Shown here one piece after another: positions 21,727 through 30,680 of a DNA stretch of 64,000 bases (positions within the stretch are counted from its first letter, which is position 1; the number at the start of each line of letters is the position of its first letter). This stretch comes from Janthinobacterium sp. Marseille. Lineage in GTDB: Bacteria; Pseudomonadota; Gammaproteobacteria; Burkholderiales; Burkholderiaceae_D. The notes beneath the pieces were generated by a model. That model searched no databases. It saw nothing but the letters and a program-made list of their open reading frames with translations, and was not told the origin of the DNA. The DNA lies in NCBI RefSeq assembly GCF_000013625.1, contig NC_009659.1, forward strand, positions 2,480,001-2,544,000. Reading direction: 5' to 3'. Made by a program: the position numbers and the translations under genes.

Positions 21727-21960
21727 ATGACGGATCGAATCCTGATGACGGAATCTGAAGTTGACGATTTGACGGATATTCGTCAATCTAAGGGCGGCAA
21801 GCCAAAGTATGAGCTGCAGCGCGACCTGTTGCGCAAGAACGCTATCCCGTTCACTGAGAGTGCGCGTGGCCGGCCCGTGGTAGCTATCGCATCCGTTGAA
21901 GGTCGTGCAGCTCCAACTCCGCGTAAAGCATCCTGGCATCCATCTATAGTGAGCGTGTAA
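21727..21960 (+). CDS. Putative excisionase (DUF4224-type)
   Basis: The 77-residue protein has MTESEVDDLTDIRQSKGGKPKYELQRD with a downstream IPFTESARGRPVVA segment, the form of DUF4224 proteins, which sit before tyrosine integrases and are thought to act as recombination directionality factors. Its stop shares a base with the integrase ATG (TAATG). Position and small size favour excisionase. Confidence 0.65.
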   Translation: MTDRILMTESEVDDLTDIRQSKGGKPKYELQRDLLRKNAIPFTESARGRPVVAIASVEGRAAPTPRKASWHPSIVSV

Positions 21961-22988
21961 TGGGTCGTAAGCCGACAGTAAATAGACATTTGCCACCGCA
22001 TATGCGCGCTCGCATCAGGTCTGGCAAGACGTACTATTTCTTTGACTTAGGCGGGAGACCTCGCAAGGAATCCCCGCTTGGCACAGACTACATTGAGGCG
22101 TTACGCAAATATGTTGAGTTGGCTGGCGACGAAACTCCAGTGCACGAGGCCACCTTCGACGACCTCAGCAAGAAATACAAGCTGGAAGAAATCCCAAGCA
22201 AAGCAGAAAGCACGCGCCGCGTCCAGAATTCTGACATCAAGCACTTGGACAAGTTTTTCGCCAAGGCACCACTTGGTGAGATCCGGCCTATGCACATGCA
22301 GCAGTTTCTGCAATTCCACAAAGCTACGCCGACGACCGCGAACCGTTGCAAACGCCTATTCTCATCAATGTGGAATAAAGCCCGGGCATGGGGCTACACA
22401 GACGAGCCCAACCCATGCACAGGCATCGCAGGCTTCACGCTAGGCAAGCGCGAGACCTACACCACTGATGAGGTATTCAAGGCGGTTTGGGAGTGTGCCA
22501 GTGAGCCACTACGGGATGCGATGGACTTGACCTACTTGACCGGCCAGCGTCCAGGGGATGCGCTCAAATCCACCGAACATGAAATATCCGATAGCTATTT
22601 GTCAATACAGCAAGGGAAGACAAAGCAGAAGTTACGCATTGCCATAGTTGGCGAGCTGGCAGCGCTGATCGATCGCATCAAGGAGCGTAAGAGAAAATAC
22701 AAGGTCGTGCATACTGCCCTGCTCGTCAATACGCAAGGCATGCAGCTGACTAAGGCGGTACTGAGGAAGCATTTCGATGCTGCCAGAGAGAAGGCTTGCG
22801 AGAAGTATCCGGAGCTTGAGCCCGAGATTAAGGCTTTCTGGTTCTATGATCTGCGAGCCAAGGCAGCAGATGACAAAGCCGAGGAAATTGACGAGCAAGC
22901 AGCCAGTGATTTACTAGGGCATGAAAGCACAAAAACGACCCGTCGCCACTACCTGCGACGCGGCAAAAAAGTCATGCCGACAAAGTGA
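21960..22988 (+). CDS. int: Tyrosine-family phage integrase
   Basis: This recombinase would insert and excise the prophage at tRNA-Arg. After an N-terminal arm-binding domain (RIRSGKTYYFFDLGGRPRK) and a core-binding domain, the catalytic domain shows the first Arg in LTGQRPGDAL, a Lys in QQGKTKQKL, the DLRAKAADD box with the second Arg, the GHESTKTT His and the Tyr in HYLRRGKK. The His of the usual HxxR is replaced, as in related phage integrases. At 342 residues it is of normal length, and its stop lies 60 bp from the tRNA 3' end. Confidence 0.95.
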   Translation: MGRKPTVNRHLPPHMRARIRSGKTYYFFDLGGRPRKESPLGTDYIEALRKYVELAGDETPVHEATFDDLSKKYKLEEIPSKAESTRRVQNSDIKHLDKFFAKAPLGEIRPMHMQQFLQFHKATPTTANRCKRLFSSMWNKARAWGYTDEPNPCTGIAGFTLGKRETYTTDEVFKAVWECASEPLRDAMDLTYLTGQRPGDALKSTEHEISDSYLSIQQGKTKQKLRIAIVGELAALIDRIKERKRKYKVVHTALLVNTQGMQLTKAVLRKHFDAAREKACEKYPELEPEIKAFWFYDLRAKAADDKAEEIDEQAASDLLGHESTKTTRRHYLRRGKKVMPTK

Positions 22989-23047
22989 TTTGCGGAAAAG
23001 ATGCAGAATTGCGGAAAAGTTGAAATTACGCAGACGCTTATGTTTAT

Positions 23048-23124
<77 letters not shown>

Positions 23125-23251
23125 AATATGACGGGAGTGGCCCGTGATGCGGAAAGCCAGGACCGTCAAACGGTACCTGCCTAAAGGTGCTGCATTATGC
23201 CTTTTTTACGCCACTCTTTCAATGACGGCCTGGCTCGGGGGCACCCGCTAC

Positions 23252-23509
23252 CTAGCTATCCTTGCGTAGCTCATCTACCAGTTCGTAGCCACGGGAAAAG
23301 CCAGCCTCCAGCGCTTCCTCCGCAGTATCGTAATCAGCATCGTCACCGGACTCGGCGGCCAATTCACTTTCAGCCGAAGCATCCACACCCGGCTCGCATA
23401 TGCGTACCGTGTAATCCCATAGCTGCGGTGGGTCTTCTTTTCGTATAGCAGTGACATGCACTTCCAGCCCCTGATACAACTCGGTACTCCAGTTTTGCTG
23501 CTTTTCCAT
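23252..23509 (-). CDS. Conserved hypothetical protein, 85 aa
   Basis: A GGAGG site lies 6 nt before the ATG at 23509. The acidic product (MEKQQNWSTELYQGLEVHV at the start) has a C-terminal DTAEEALEAGFSRGYELVDEL segment that resembles a small alpha-beta fold. It lies between the two tRNA genes outside the prophage. Function unknown. Confidence 0.75.
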   Translation of the reverse strand: MEKQQNWSTELYQGLEVHVTAIRKEDPPQLWDYTVRICEPGVDASAESELAAESGDDADYDTAEEALEAGFSRGYELVDELRKDS

Positions 23510-23526
23510 AAAAACCTCCCAAGGTT

Positions 23527-23739
23527 TTAATTGATTGAAGCTACAGCCTTACGTGGTGATTTCGGATCGTCAATTTCAGGATTTGGCGAAGGAACCGGAT
23601 CTTCCTGTGGCACCGGATGTTCTCCCGGCAAAGGATCCTCTATCGGTTCCGGCACTGGTGCGGTATGTGCAGACAAAGGGAGATGCTGTACGTGATTCGA
23701 TAATGAGGACAAGCTGCGATTCGGAATCATACTCAACAT
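23527..23739 (-). CDS. Small Pro-rich protein, 70 aa
   Basis: The ATG at 23739 has AAAGGA about 8 nt upstream. The middle is a Pro/Glu/Asp repeat (PVPEPIEDPLPGEHPVP) of the sort found in small low-complexity proteins of Burkholderiales. It precedes the 85-aa gene on the same strand. A 68-aa frame on the other strand is the shadow of this repeat. Function unknown. Confidence 0.6.
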   Translation of the reverse strand: MLSMIPNRSLSSLSNHVQHLPLSAHTAPVPEPIEDPLPGEHPVPQEDPVPSPNPEIDDPKSPRKAVASIN

Positions 23740-23748
23740 GATGTGCAT

Positions 23749-23922
23749 CCTTTACGGTTAGGCTGATGAAATCCGTTCATGCACATTGGAATGACAAACG
23801 ATCAATAAGATCCGCTTGCAGGAAATAATATGCAAAAACGTAAGGCGAGCGTTGAAACGTAAATCGAGATGCGCGGAAATTGCGGCAAACATTCCACTGA
23901 ACAGAGTAGAAAGATAATAGAC
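23749..23922. other. Intergenic stretch, nothing recognised
   Basis: This AT-rich spacer between the small Pro-rich gene and the tRNA-Pro terminator holds no convincing reading frame. It may contain the promoter of the leftward genes, but no clear -35/-10 pair was found. Confidence 0.5.
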
Positions 23923-23955
23923 GAAAAAAAGGACTAGCGATTAGGCTAGTCCTTT
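23923..23955 (-). terminator. Terminator of tRNA-Pro
   Basis: The 9-bp stem AGGACTAGC/GCTAGTCCT, extended by A-T pairs, is followed on the minus strand by a run of seven T residues. It lies 7 bp beyond the tRNA CCA end. Confidence 0.92.
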
Positions 23956-23961
23956 AAATTC

Positions 23962-24038
23962 TGGTCGGAGTACAAGGATTCGAACCTTGGACCCCCTGGT
24001 CCCAAACCAGGTGCGCTACCGGGCTGCGCTACACTCCG
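23962..24038 (-). tRNA. tRNA-Pro (UGG)
   Basis: The reverse strand gives a complete cloverleaf with CGGAGTG/TACTCCG acceptor stem, the D-arm AGCGCAGCCCGGTAGCGC, anticodon loop TTTGGGA (anticodon TGG), T-arm AAGGTTCGAATCCTT and encoded CCA. It reads proline CCN codons, mainly CCA/CCG. Confidence 0.96.
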
Positions 24039-24048
24039 AAAGAAAGAG

Positions 24049-24077
24049 ATAATACTGAATATTCAGGGATTGGTCAA
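24049..24077 (-). promoter_or_regulatory. Promoter of tRNA-Pro
   Basis: TTGACC at 24072-24077 and TATTAT at 24049-24054 are 17 bp apart on the minus strand, with the tRNA 5' end 11 bp downstream of the -10 box. This is a strong sigma-70-type promoter fit. Confidence 0.78.
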
Positions 24078-24113
24078 TGGCTAAAATGCTTTAACTTCAA
24101 TAATTTTATAAAT

Positions 24114-25451
24114 TTATTTACTCAATTTAGCCGCAATCCGTCGTGCCATTTTATCAGCGATATCTGCGTCTTTGGCCTCTACCATGACGCGGATTAAAGG
24201 CTCAGTGCCGGAGGCGCGAATCAGCACCCTGCCCTTGTCGCCCAGCTCGGCTTCAACTGCTTCTTTTTCGGCCAATAATTCCTTGTTTTTCTTCCAGTCA
24301 AAACCCGGTTCGACTTTCACATTAATCAAGGTTTGCGGGAACATTTCGATATCCTGCGTCAATTCCGCCAGGCTTAAGCCGCTGCGCTTCAAAGCTGACA
24401 GGATTTGCAGGGCAGAAACAATGCCGTCACCGGTAGTATGCTTGTCCAGGCACAGCATGTGACCGGAACCTTCACCACCGACTTGCCAGCCGCGCTCACG
24501 CAAAACTTCCAGCACATAGCGATCACCGACGTTTGCACGTGCAAAGCCGACACCCATTTCCTTGAACGCAACTTCGAGCGCCATATTCGTCATCAGCGTG
24601 CCAACCGCACCTTCGATAGGCCTCACCCGCATACGATCCTTGACCATGATGTACAAGAGCTCGTCACCGTTGTACACACGACCCGCCGCATCAACCACCA
24701 GCAGGCGATCTGCATCACCGTCGAGGGCAATGCCCAGATGCGCCTGGTTTGCGCGTACGGCTTCGACCAGGGCCGCAGGTGCGGTCGCGCCGTAACCTTC
24801 ATTGATATTGAAACCGTTCGGCTGGTTACCAATCGCAATCACTTCGGCACCCAGTTCATGGAATACATCCGGTGCAATGTGATAGGCCGCACCGTGTGCG
24901 CAATCGACTACCAGCTTGGTACCGCGCAAATCCAGTTCATTCGGGAAGGTGCTTTTGCAGAATTCAATATAGCGTCCGCGTGCATCATCCAGGCGTTTCG
25001 CACGACCCAGTTTTTCGGATGCGACGCAAGACATGGGTTCATTCAATGCCGCTTCGATTTCCAGTTCGATCGCGTCCGGTAATTTGTTGCCGGATGCCGA
25101 AAAGAATTTGATGCCGTTGTCTTCATACGGATTATGCGATGCGGAAATCACGACGCCGGCGGACAAACGCAAGGCGCGTGTCAGGTAGGCAATCGCCGGA
25201 GTCGGCATAGGGCCGGCCAGCATGACATCCACACCCGCTGCAGAAAAACCTGCTTCCAATGCCGCTTCCAGCATATAGCCGGAAATACGGGTGTCCTTGC
25301 CTATCAGGACAACCGGGCGGCTGCTCGCCTTGCGTGATTTGGTCAGCACGGTACCGGCTGCATAGCCGAGGCGCATCACGAAATCCGGTGTAATTGGGGA
25401 GGTACCTACTTTGCCGCGGACACCATCGGTGCCGAAATATTGTCGTGTCAT
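24114..25451 (-). CDS. glmM: Phosphoglucosamine mutase
   Basis: GlmM converts glucosamine-6-phosphate to glucosamine-1-phosphate for UDP-GlcNAc, the precursor of peptidoglycan and LPS. The 445-residue protein has [13 protein letters not shown] at the N-terminus, the phosphoserine loop SASHNP near residue 100, the metal-binding DGDADR near residue 242 and the phosphate-binding [12 protein letters not shown] near the end. I use the ATG at 25451 because the family starts there; upstream frame is spurious. It follows folP, as in many proteobacteria, and its product feeds the polysaccharide locus at 40-64 kb. Confidence 0.97.
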   Translation of the reverse strand: MTRQYFGTDGVRGKVGTSPITPDFVMRLGYAAGTVLTKSRKASSRPVVLIGKDTRISGYMLEAALEAGFSAAGVDVMLAGPMPTPAIAYLTRALRLSAGVVISASHNPYEDNGIKFFSASGNKLPDAIELEIEAALNEPMSCVASEKLGRAKRLDDARGRYIEFCKSTFPNELDLRGTKLVVDCAHGAAYHIAPDVFHELGAEVIAIGNQPNGFNINEGYGATAPAALVEAVRANQAHLGIALDGDADRLLVVDAAGRVYNGDELLYIMVKDRMRVRPIEGAVGTLMTNMALEVAFKEMGVGFARANVGDRYVLEVLRERGWQVGGEGSGHMLCLDKHTTGDGIVSALQILSALKRSGLSLAELTQDIEMFPQTLINVKVEPGFDWKKNKELLAEKEAVEAELGDKGRVLIRASGTEPLIRVMVEAKDADIADKMARRIAAKLSK

Positions 25452-25492
25452 TTTTGTTTTTCTAAGTTTGTCTTCTAAGTTTGATCCCGTAA

Positions 25493-26329
25493 TCAGGATA
25501 CTGCCTGCCAAACCCTCAATGCGTCTACTGTTTCCGCCACATCGTGCACACGCACAATACGTGCGCCATGTGCAACAGCTGCTAACGCACCGGCCAAGCT
25601 GCCTGCCATGCGTTGTTCCACCGGCCTGTCCGTCAGTGCACCTATCATCGTTTTACGCGACAGGCCGATCAGGATCGGCGAATGCAGCACAGCTTGCAAT
25701 TCGGCAGTATTTTTCAATAAGGCGATGTTGTGCGCAAGTGTTTTCCCAAAACCAAGGCCCGGGTCTATACATATACGCTCACGAGCAATGCCCGCCTGTT
25801 CCATCAGACCGATACGGTCGCGTAAAAATTCCCGTACTTCAGCCACGACATCATCATATTCTGGTTGCAGCTGCATACTTTGCGGATCATTTTGCATATG
25901 CATGACGCATAAAGCGCAATCCGAGTCTGCCACTGCCTGCAACGCACCCGGCGCACGAAAGCCGTTGATGTCATTGATCATGTCGGCACCGGCAGCGATG
26001 GTTTCGCGCATGACTTCCGGTTTGTAGGTGTCTATCGACAAGGGCTTGCCGCAATCACGCAAGGCATACACCAGCGGCATCACGCGATCCAGCTCATCCT
26101 TGAGGGAAACCGCCAGCGAACCCGGGCGGCTCGACTCACCGCCGATATCGATGATATCCACTCCCGCCGCAATCATTTCTTCCGCGTGCGACAAGGCCGT
26201 ATCCAGCATGTGGTACTTGCCGCCATCGGAAAAGGAATCAGGGGTAATGTTCAGGATACCCATCACCAGGGGACGCGCTGCGGCGTCTACGGAAAGGCGG
26301 TAACGACCGCATTGCAGATGAGTTTGCAT
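25493..26329 (-). CDS. folP: Dihydropteroate synthase
   Basis: FolP joins p-aminobenzoate to dihydropterin diphosphate in folate synthesis and is the sulfonamide target. The TIM-barrel protein has [15 protein letters not shown] near residue 23, [10 protein letters not shown] near residue 60, SIDTYKPEV near residue 97 and DPGLGFGKT near residue 190, all core motifs. At 278 residues the length is normal. It lies between ftsH and glmM in the conserved rlmE-ftsH-folP-glmM order; a terminator separates it from ftsH. Confidence 0.97.
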   Translation of the reverse strand: MQTHLQCGRYRLSVDAAARPLVMGILNITPDSFSDGGKYHMLDTALSHAEEMIAAGVDIIDIGGESSRPGSLAVSLKDELDRVMPLVYALRDCGKPLSIDTYKPEVMRETIAAGADMINDINGFRAPGALQAVADSDCALCVMHMQNDPQSMQLQPEYDDVVAEVREFLRDRIGLMEQAGIARERICIDPGLGFGKTLAHNIALLKNTAELQAVLHSPILIGLSRKTMIGALTDRPVEQRMAGSLAGALAAVAHGARIVRVHDVAETVDALRVWQAVS

Positions 26330-26348
26330 TGTTTTGTAAGGACAAATA

Positions 26349-26376
26349 AAAAGGGGTGAGGATTTCTCCTCATCCC
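26349..26376 (-). terminator. Intrinsic terminator after ftsH
   Basis: A 10-bp stem with one mismatch (GGGATGAGGA/TCCTCACCCC read on the minus strand) is followed by TTTTTATTT. It lies between the ftsH stop and folP and would reduce read-through into folP-glmM. Confidence 0.82.
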
Positions 26377-26413
26377 TGCCTTAAAACATGTTCGTCAGAT
26401 CCGCAGTGATCTA

Positions 26414-28297
26414 TCAGGCCGGTGCAGTTGCAGTAGGCGCGACATCAGTTGGATTGTCCGGCGGATTGCGGCGCACCGGAATACCAGCCTTAGGTGGACG
26501 CGGTTCACGCCCTTCCATGATGTCGTTGATTTGATCCGAATCGATGGTTTCCCAGTCCAGCAGGGTTTTCGCCATCAATTCAACCTTATCGCGATTCTCT
26601 TCAATCAGTTTGCGCGACAACGCATACTGCGTATCCAGAATCGTACGGATTTCGGTATCGACCTTTTGCTGCGTTGCTTCCGACACGGTCTTGGCAGACG
26701 AACGTCCGAAGTAAGCGTCTTGCTCGGTATCTTCGTAGACCATGGTACCCAGGCTTTCCGACATACCGTAACGCGTCACCATCGCACGTGCCAGTTTGGT
26801 CGCACGCTCAAAGTCGTTCGAAGCGCCGGTCGACATCTGATGCATAAACACTTCTTCCGCAATACGGCCACCGAACAGGATCGAAATTTCTTCCAGCATC
26901 TTGTCCTTGTACATATTGACGCGGTCATGCTCAGGCAACTGCCAGGTCAGGCCGAGGGCAAAGCCACGCGGCATGATGGTGACCTTATGCACCGGGTCAG
27001 CCTTAGGCAAGAGCTTCGCCACTACTGCATGGCCGGACTCATGGTAAGCCGTGTTGCGACGTTCTTCTTCACGCATGACAGCCGATTTACGCTCAGGGCC
27101 CATGACGATCTTGTCCTTGGCATCCTCGAAGTCCTGCATCTCGACCAGACGCTTGTTACGGCGAGCGGCAAACAAGGCTGCTTCATTGACCAGGTTGGCC
27201 AGGTCGGCACCGGAAAAACCAGGTGTACCACGCGCCAGGATATCGGCCTGCACGTCGGTACCGATAGGTACTTTACGCATGTGGACCAGCAAGATCTGCT
27301 CACGACCACGGATGTCAGGCAAGCCGACGATCACTTGGCGGTCGAAACGACCCGGACGCAGCAAGGCTTTATCGAGTACGTCGGCACGGTTGGTCGCTGC
27401 AATCACGATCACGCCGGCGTTAGGTTCAAAGCCGTCCATCTCAACCAGCATCTGGTTCAGTGTCTGTTCACGTTCATCGTTACCGCCACCCATGCCGGCA
27501 CCACGATGACGGCCAACTGCATCGATCTCATCGATGAAGATGATACAAGGCGCATGTTTCTTTGCGTTGTCGAACATATCGCGCACACGGGATGCACCGA
27601 CACCGACAAACATTTCAACGAAGTCCGAACCGGAAATCGTGAAGAAAGGTACTTTTGCTTCGCCTGCAATTGCACGCGCCAGCAAGGTTTTACCGGTACC
27701 CGGAGGACCAACCATCAGCACGCCGCGCGGAATACGACCGCCCAGTTTCTGGAAGCGGGTAGGATCGCGCAGGAAATCAACCAGTTCGCCGACTTCTTCT
27801 TTTGCTTCATCGCAACCTGCGACGTCGGCAAAAGTAACCGGGTTATTGGTGTCATCCAGCATGCGCGCCTTCGACTTGCCGAACGAGAATGCCCCGCCCT
27901 TGCCGCCGCCCTGCATCTGACGCATGAAGAAGATCCAGACGCCGATCAACAACAGCATCGGGAACCAGGATATGAATACTTGGGACAGGAAGGATTGTTC
28001 TTCCGGTTGTTTAACGTCGAATTTCACGCCGTTATTAACCAGATCACCGACCAGGCCGCGATCCAGGTAAGTAATCGCGGATTTGATTTTTTTGCCGTCG
28101 GTCGTAGTCGCAACAATGCTGCGATCTTCGATCGTCGCTTCCTTGATGCGCTTACTTTTTACTTCGTCCAGGAAATCCGAGTAGGCGACCGCCGTAGCCG
28201 AGCCCGACGCGGTACGTCCGTCGAACTGTTTGAATACGGTGAAAAGAACCATCCCGATGACCACCCATATGGCGGCCTTGGAAAACATATTGTTCAC
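26414..28297 (-). CDS. ftsH: ATP-dependent zinc metalloprotease FtsH
   Basis: FtsH is a hexameric inner-membrane protease that degrades misfolded membrane proteins and regulators such as LpxC and, in coliphages, CII. Two transmembrane helices (near residues 7-23 and 107-127) precede the AAA domain with Walker A GPPGTGKT at about 197-204, a DEIDAVGR Walker B, and the zinc site HESGH near residue 418. Start is a GTG at 28297 with AGGAG close upstream; an ATG four codons in lacks good spacing. The 627 residues fit the family. Confidence 0.98.
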   Translation of the reverse strand: MNNMFSKAAIWVVIGMVLFTVFKQFDGRTASGSATAVAYSDFLDEVKSKRIKEATIEDRSIVATTTDGKKIKSAITYLDRGLVGDLVNNGVKFDVKQPEEQSFLSQVFISWFPMLLLIGVWIFFMRQMQGGGKGGAFSFGKSKARMLDDTNNPVTFADVAGCDEAKEEVGELVDFLRDPTRFQKLGGRIPRGVLMVGPPGTGKTLLARAIAGEAKVPFFTISGSDFVEMFVGVGASRVRDMFDNAKKHAPCIIFIDEIDAVGRHRGAGMGGGNDEREQTLNQMLVEMDGFEPNAGVIVIAATNRADVLDKALLRPGRFDRQVIVGLPDIRGREQILLVHMRKVPIGTDVQADILARGTPGFSGADLANLVNEAALFAARRNKRLVEMQDFEDAKDKIVMGPERKSAVMREEERRNTAYHESGHAVVAKLLPKADPVHKVTIMPRGFALGLTWQLPEHDRVNMYKDKMLEEISILFGGRIAEEVFMHQMSTGASNDFERATKLARAMVTRYGMSESLGTMVYEDTEQDAYFGRSSAKTVSEATQQKVDTEIRTILDTQYALSRKLIEENRDKVELMAKTLLDWETIDSDQINDIMEGREPRPPKAGIPVRRNPPDNPTDVAPTATAPA

Positions 28298-28423
28298 TAA
28301 AACTCCTTGGACACAGATCGCGTCTTTTTACTAAAATTATAAGTTCGATTCTACTCGTAATACTCAAGGCTTGCAGTAACGGATATCAGGCTAAAAACGC
28401 TATTAACAAGGGTTAATTCCTCA

Positions 28424-29068
28424 TTAAAGCGGATTTTTCAGGGTTTTTCCAAGTAAAAAGATCTCGGACGATTTGTCACGGCTGGCTTTTGGCTTCTTTT
28501 GTACGACCGTTTTGAATTCATCCCTGAATTTTTCCACTATATAGCTATATCCGGAACCATTAAAGCACTTTACCAGCAAGGAGCCCGAAGGTTTCATATG
28601 ATGTTGCGTAAAATCAATTGCCAAATCGATCAAATCGATCATGCGCGCAGCATCAGCAACGGCAATACCGGATAAATTGGGCGCCATATCCGATATCACA
28701 AGGTCAACCTTACGCCCCTGAAGTACCTGCTCCAGCTGTTCCAGCACTTCCTGTTCGCGGAAATCGCCCTGTATGAAGTGGACGTCGGCGATCGGCTCCA
28801 TCGGCAACATGTCGAGGCCGATGATGGTGCCATTGATACCGCCACCCACGCTGCCAGACAGCTTGTTGCGGACATATTGCGACCAACTCCCCGGTGTCGC
28901 CCCCAAATCGACAATAATCTGACCCGGTTTGATCAGTTTTTCGGTTTCGTCGATTTCTTTCAGTTTGTAGACCGCGCGGGCGCGATAGCCTTCTTTCTGC
29001 GCCAGCTTCACATACGGGTCGTTAATATGGTCATGCAGCCAGTTTTTGTTTAATTTGTTCTTTGCCAT
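28424..29068 (-). CDS. rlmE: 23S rRNA (uridine2552-2'-O)-methyltransferase
   Basis: RlmE (FtsJ/RrmJ) methylates U2552 of 23S rRNA late in large-subunit assembly. The 214 residues show the Lys of [10 protein letters not shown], the SAM loop [11 protein letters not shown], the Asp of [11 protein letters not shown], the Lys of [10 protein letters not shown] and the C-terminal Glu in SSEIFLLG, which form the K-D-K-E catalytic set. It lies upstream of ftsH, as in E. coli, and is divergent from yhbY. Confidence 0.97.
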   Translation of the reverse strand: MAKNKLNKNWLHDHINDPYVKLAQKEGYRARAVYKLKEIDETEKLIKPGQIIVDLGATPGSWSQYVRNKLSGSVGGGINGTIIGLDMLPMEPIADVHFIQGDFREQEVLEQLEQVLQGRKVDLVISDMAPNLSGIAVADAARMIDLIDLAIDFTQHHMKPSGSLLVKCFNGSGYSYIVEKFRDEFKTVVQKKPKASRDKSSEIFLLGKTLKNPL

Positions 29069-29163
29069 TCGCGTAGAATACTAGTTTTAAATACTGTGGG
29101 ACAAAGTTTGTCAGGTTCGCGCTGCGTACCGAAGCAATCCTGCCCCCGACACCATCACAATTT

Positions 29164-29634
29164 ATGTTGAAACTTACACCGGCCGAGCGCAGCTCCTTAC
29201 GCGCTGAAGCGCACGCTCTCAGCCCTGTCGTCATTATCGGGGAAGCCGGCTTGACACCAGGCGTACTCAAGGAAATCGACGGCAGCCTCAATTCCCATGG
29301 TTTGATCAAAGTCCGCGTATTCGGCGATGACCGCGAAGCACGCGTGACGATCTATGACACCATCTGCGAAAAACTCGACGCAGCACCTATCCAGCACATC
29401 GGCAAATTGCTGGTGGTGTATCGCCCGAAAAAAGAAGCGGTAAAAGCACCTAGCGAAACCCGTGGCCGCGGCATGCGCGAAGTAACCATCGTCAAACCAA
29501 GTCCAAGCGGCACCAAGCGGCCGTCAGTGACTAAGGTAATGGTCAAGGGAAATGAGCGCGTCACCCAGGGTGGCTCGATCAAGCGCGCCAAACCGCGTCA
29601 GACCAGCCCGAAAAAATCGTCGCTCGGACGATAA
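29164..29634 (+). CDS. yhbY: YhbY-type RNA-binding CRM-domain protein
   Basis: The first 95 residues are a CRM domain (LTPAERSSLRAEAHAL, GEAGLTPGVLKEID and the IYDTICEKLDA helix), which binds pre-50S ribosomal particles. A further 60 residues are basic and likely disordered, longer than the about 97-residue E. coli protein and typical of Burkholderiales. It is divergent from rlmE, another 50S-assembly gene, an arrangement kept in many proteobacteria. Confidence 0.92.
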   Translation: MLKLTPAERSSLRAEAHALSPVVIIGEAGLTPGVLKEIDGSLNSHGLIKVRVFGDDREARVTIYDTICEKLDAAPIQHIGKLLVVYRPKKEAVKAPSETRGRGMREVTIVKPSPSGTKRPSVTKVMVKGNERVTQGGSIKRAKPRQTSPKKSSLGR

Positions 29635-29642
29635 TCCCCTAC

Positions 29643-30107
29643 TCAGCGCAGCTTGAGTATCAGTGCAGCGCCCAACAGGCTCTGCACGACATAAAACCCG
29701 GTTGAAACAGCATGCAGGATGCCGAATTGCTTACGCACTTCGGCCAGCGCTGCTGCATCCGCGTCTGCCACGCTATGCAGCACCAGGCGCAGCTCAGCCA
29801 TATGCGGCTGCAAGGCAAAGTAACCGATCAGGGTGCATGCGACCATGCCGGCGATCAGGTAGTAATTCACTTTGGCCGGTTTAGCCTGCGCACTGCGTCC
29901 GGCCTGGAACAGCAAGGCCAGCAAAGCAGCAGCGCAGAACAGCGAGAGCCACGCGACGGTATTGAACAGGCCACCGGCAATCGTACCTGCCAGCGCACGA
30001 TCACTCAGGGTCGAGAACAAGGTTGGTGCGACTACAAAGCCCACCGCCCACAGGGTTCCGACCCAGAAGGTTGCTATCAGCAATCGTACGCGTGACAGGA
30101 ACATCAT
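29643..30107 (-). CDS. DUF4149-type inner-membrane protein
   Basis: Four hydrophobic helices (near residues 8-28, 48-68, 82-98 and 130-150) make up most of this 154-residue protein, with the family-typical TFWVGTLWAVGFVVAPTLF at the start. DUF4149/TMEM205-like proteins lie next to greA in many Burkholderiales; function unknown. The ATG pair at its start overlaps the greA stop, so the two are co-translated. Confidence 0.85.
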   Translation of the reverse strand: MMFLSRVRLLIATFWVGTLWAVGFVVAPTLFSTLSDRALAGTIAGGLFNTVAWLSLFCAAALLALLFQAGRSAQAKPAKVNYYLIAGMVACTLIGYFALQPHMAELRLVLHSVADADAAALAEVRKQFGILHAVSTGFYVVQSLLGAALILKLR

Positions 30108-30580
30108 CAGATGTACCGTACTTGCAGGATTTCGTATTCACGCAAGCCGGCAGGCGCTTCCACACCGACCACATCACCTGCGTACTTGCCGATCATCGCA
30201 CGTGCGATAGGCGAAGTAATCGATACTTTCTTTTCTTTCAGATCTGCTTCGTCGATACCGACGATTTGGTAAGTTACTTTCTCGCCAGACTCCAGATCTT
30301 CCAGATCAACGGTAGCAGCAAAGACCACACGGCCTTCTGCTTCCAGCGTGGTCGGATCGATCACTTGCGAAGTACCCAGCTTGCCTTCGATGTCGGCAAT
30401 ACGACCTTCGATAAAGCTTTGCTTTTCTTTCGCCGCATCGTAGTCGGCATTCTCCGACAGGTCACCTTGTGCACGTGCTTCAGCAATAGCATTAATGACC
30501 CATGGACGTTCTTTTGTTTTCAGACGGTGCAACTCCTCTTTCAGGACGTTTGCGCCATAGGGGGTAATTGGTGTGCTCAT
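30107..30580 (-). CDS. greA: Transcription elongation factor GreA
   Basis: GreA enters the RNA polymerase secondary channel and stimulates cleavage of backtracked RNA. The 157-residue protein has an N-terminal coiled coil with the acidic tip GDLSENADYDAAKE near residues 37-50 and a C-terminal FKBP-like domain (SPIARAMIGKYAGDVV). The chosen ATG at 30580 gives the family N-terminus STPITPYGA; the longer frame is not conserved. It follows carB after a long stem-loop. Confidence 0.97.
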   Translation of the reverse strand: MSTPITPYGANVLKEELHRLKTKERPWVINAIAEARAQGDLSENADYDAAKEKQSFIEGRIADIEGKLGTSQVIDPTTLEAEGRVVFAATVDLEDLESGEKVTYQIVGIDEADLKEKKVSITSPIARAMIGKYAGDVVGVEAPAGLREYEILQVRYI

Positions 30581-30603
30581 AGCTTCTATCTTCAAAAGTG
30601 GAA

Positions 30604-30660
30604 AACCACAGAGGCCGCAAATGGCACCGGAACCCGGCACCGCCTGTGACCTCTGTGGTT
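30604..30660 (-). terminator. Long stem-loop between carB and greA
   Basis: An 11-bp perfect stem AACCACAGAGG/CCTCTGTGGTT encloses about 35 nt with a smaller CCGG/CCGG hairpin. On the minus strand TTTT follows within the stem end. It would end or attenuate the carAB transcript before greA; the short T-run makes termination partial. Confidence 0.55.
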
Positions 30661-30680
30661 AGATTTTTAACGCTGTGGGC

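Noticed and set aside
26531..28300. 589-codon plus-strand frame opposite ftsH
   Set aside because: It is the exact shadow of ftsH, which has all its motifs; the antisense product has no recognisable features.
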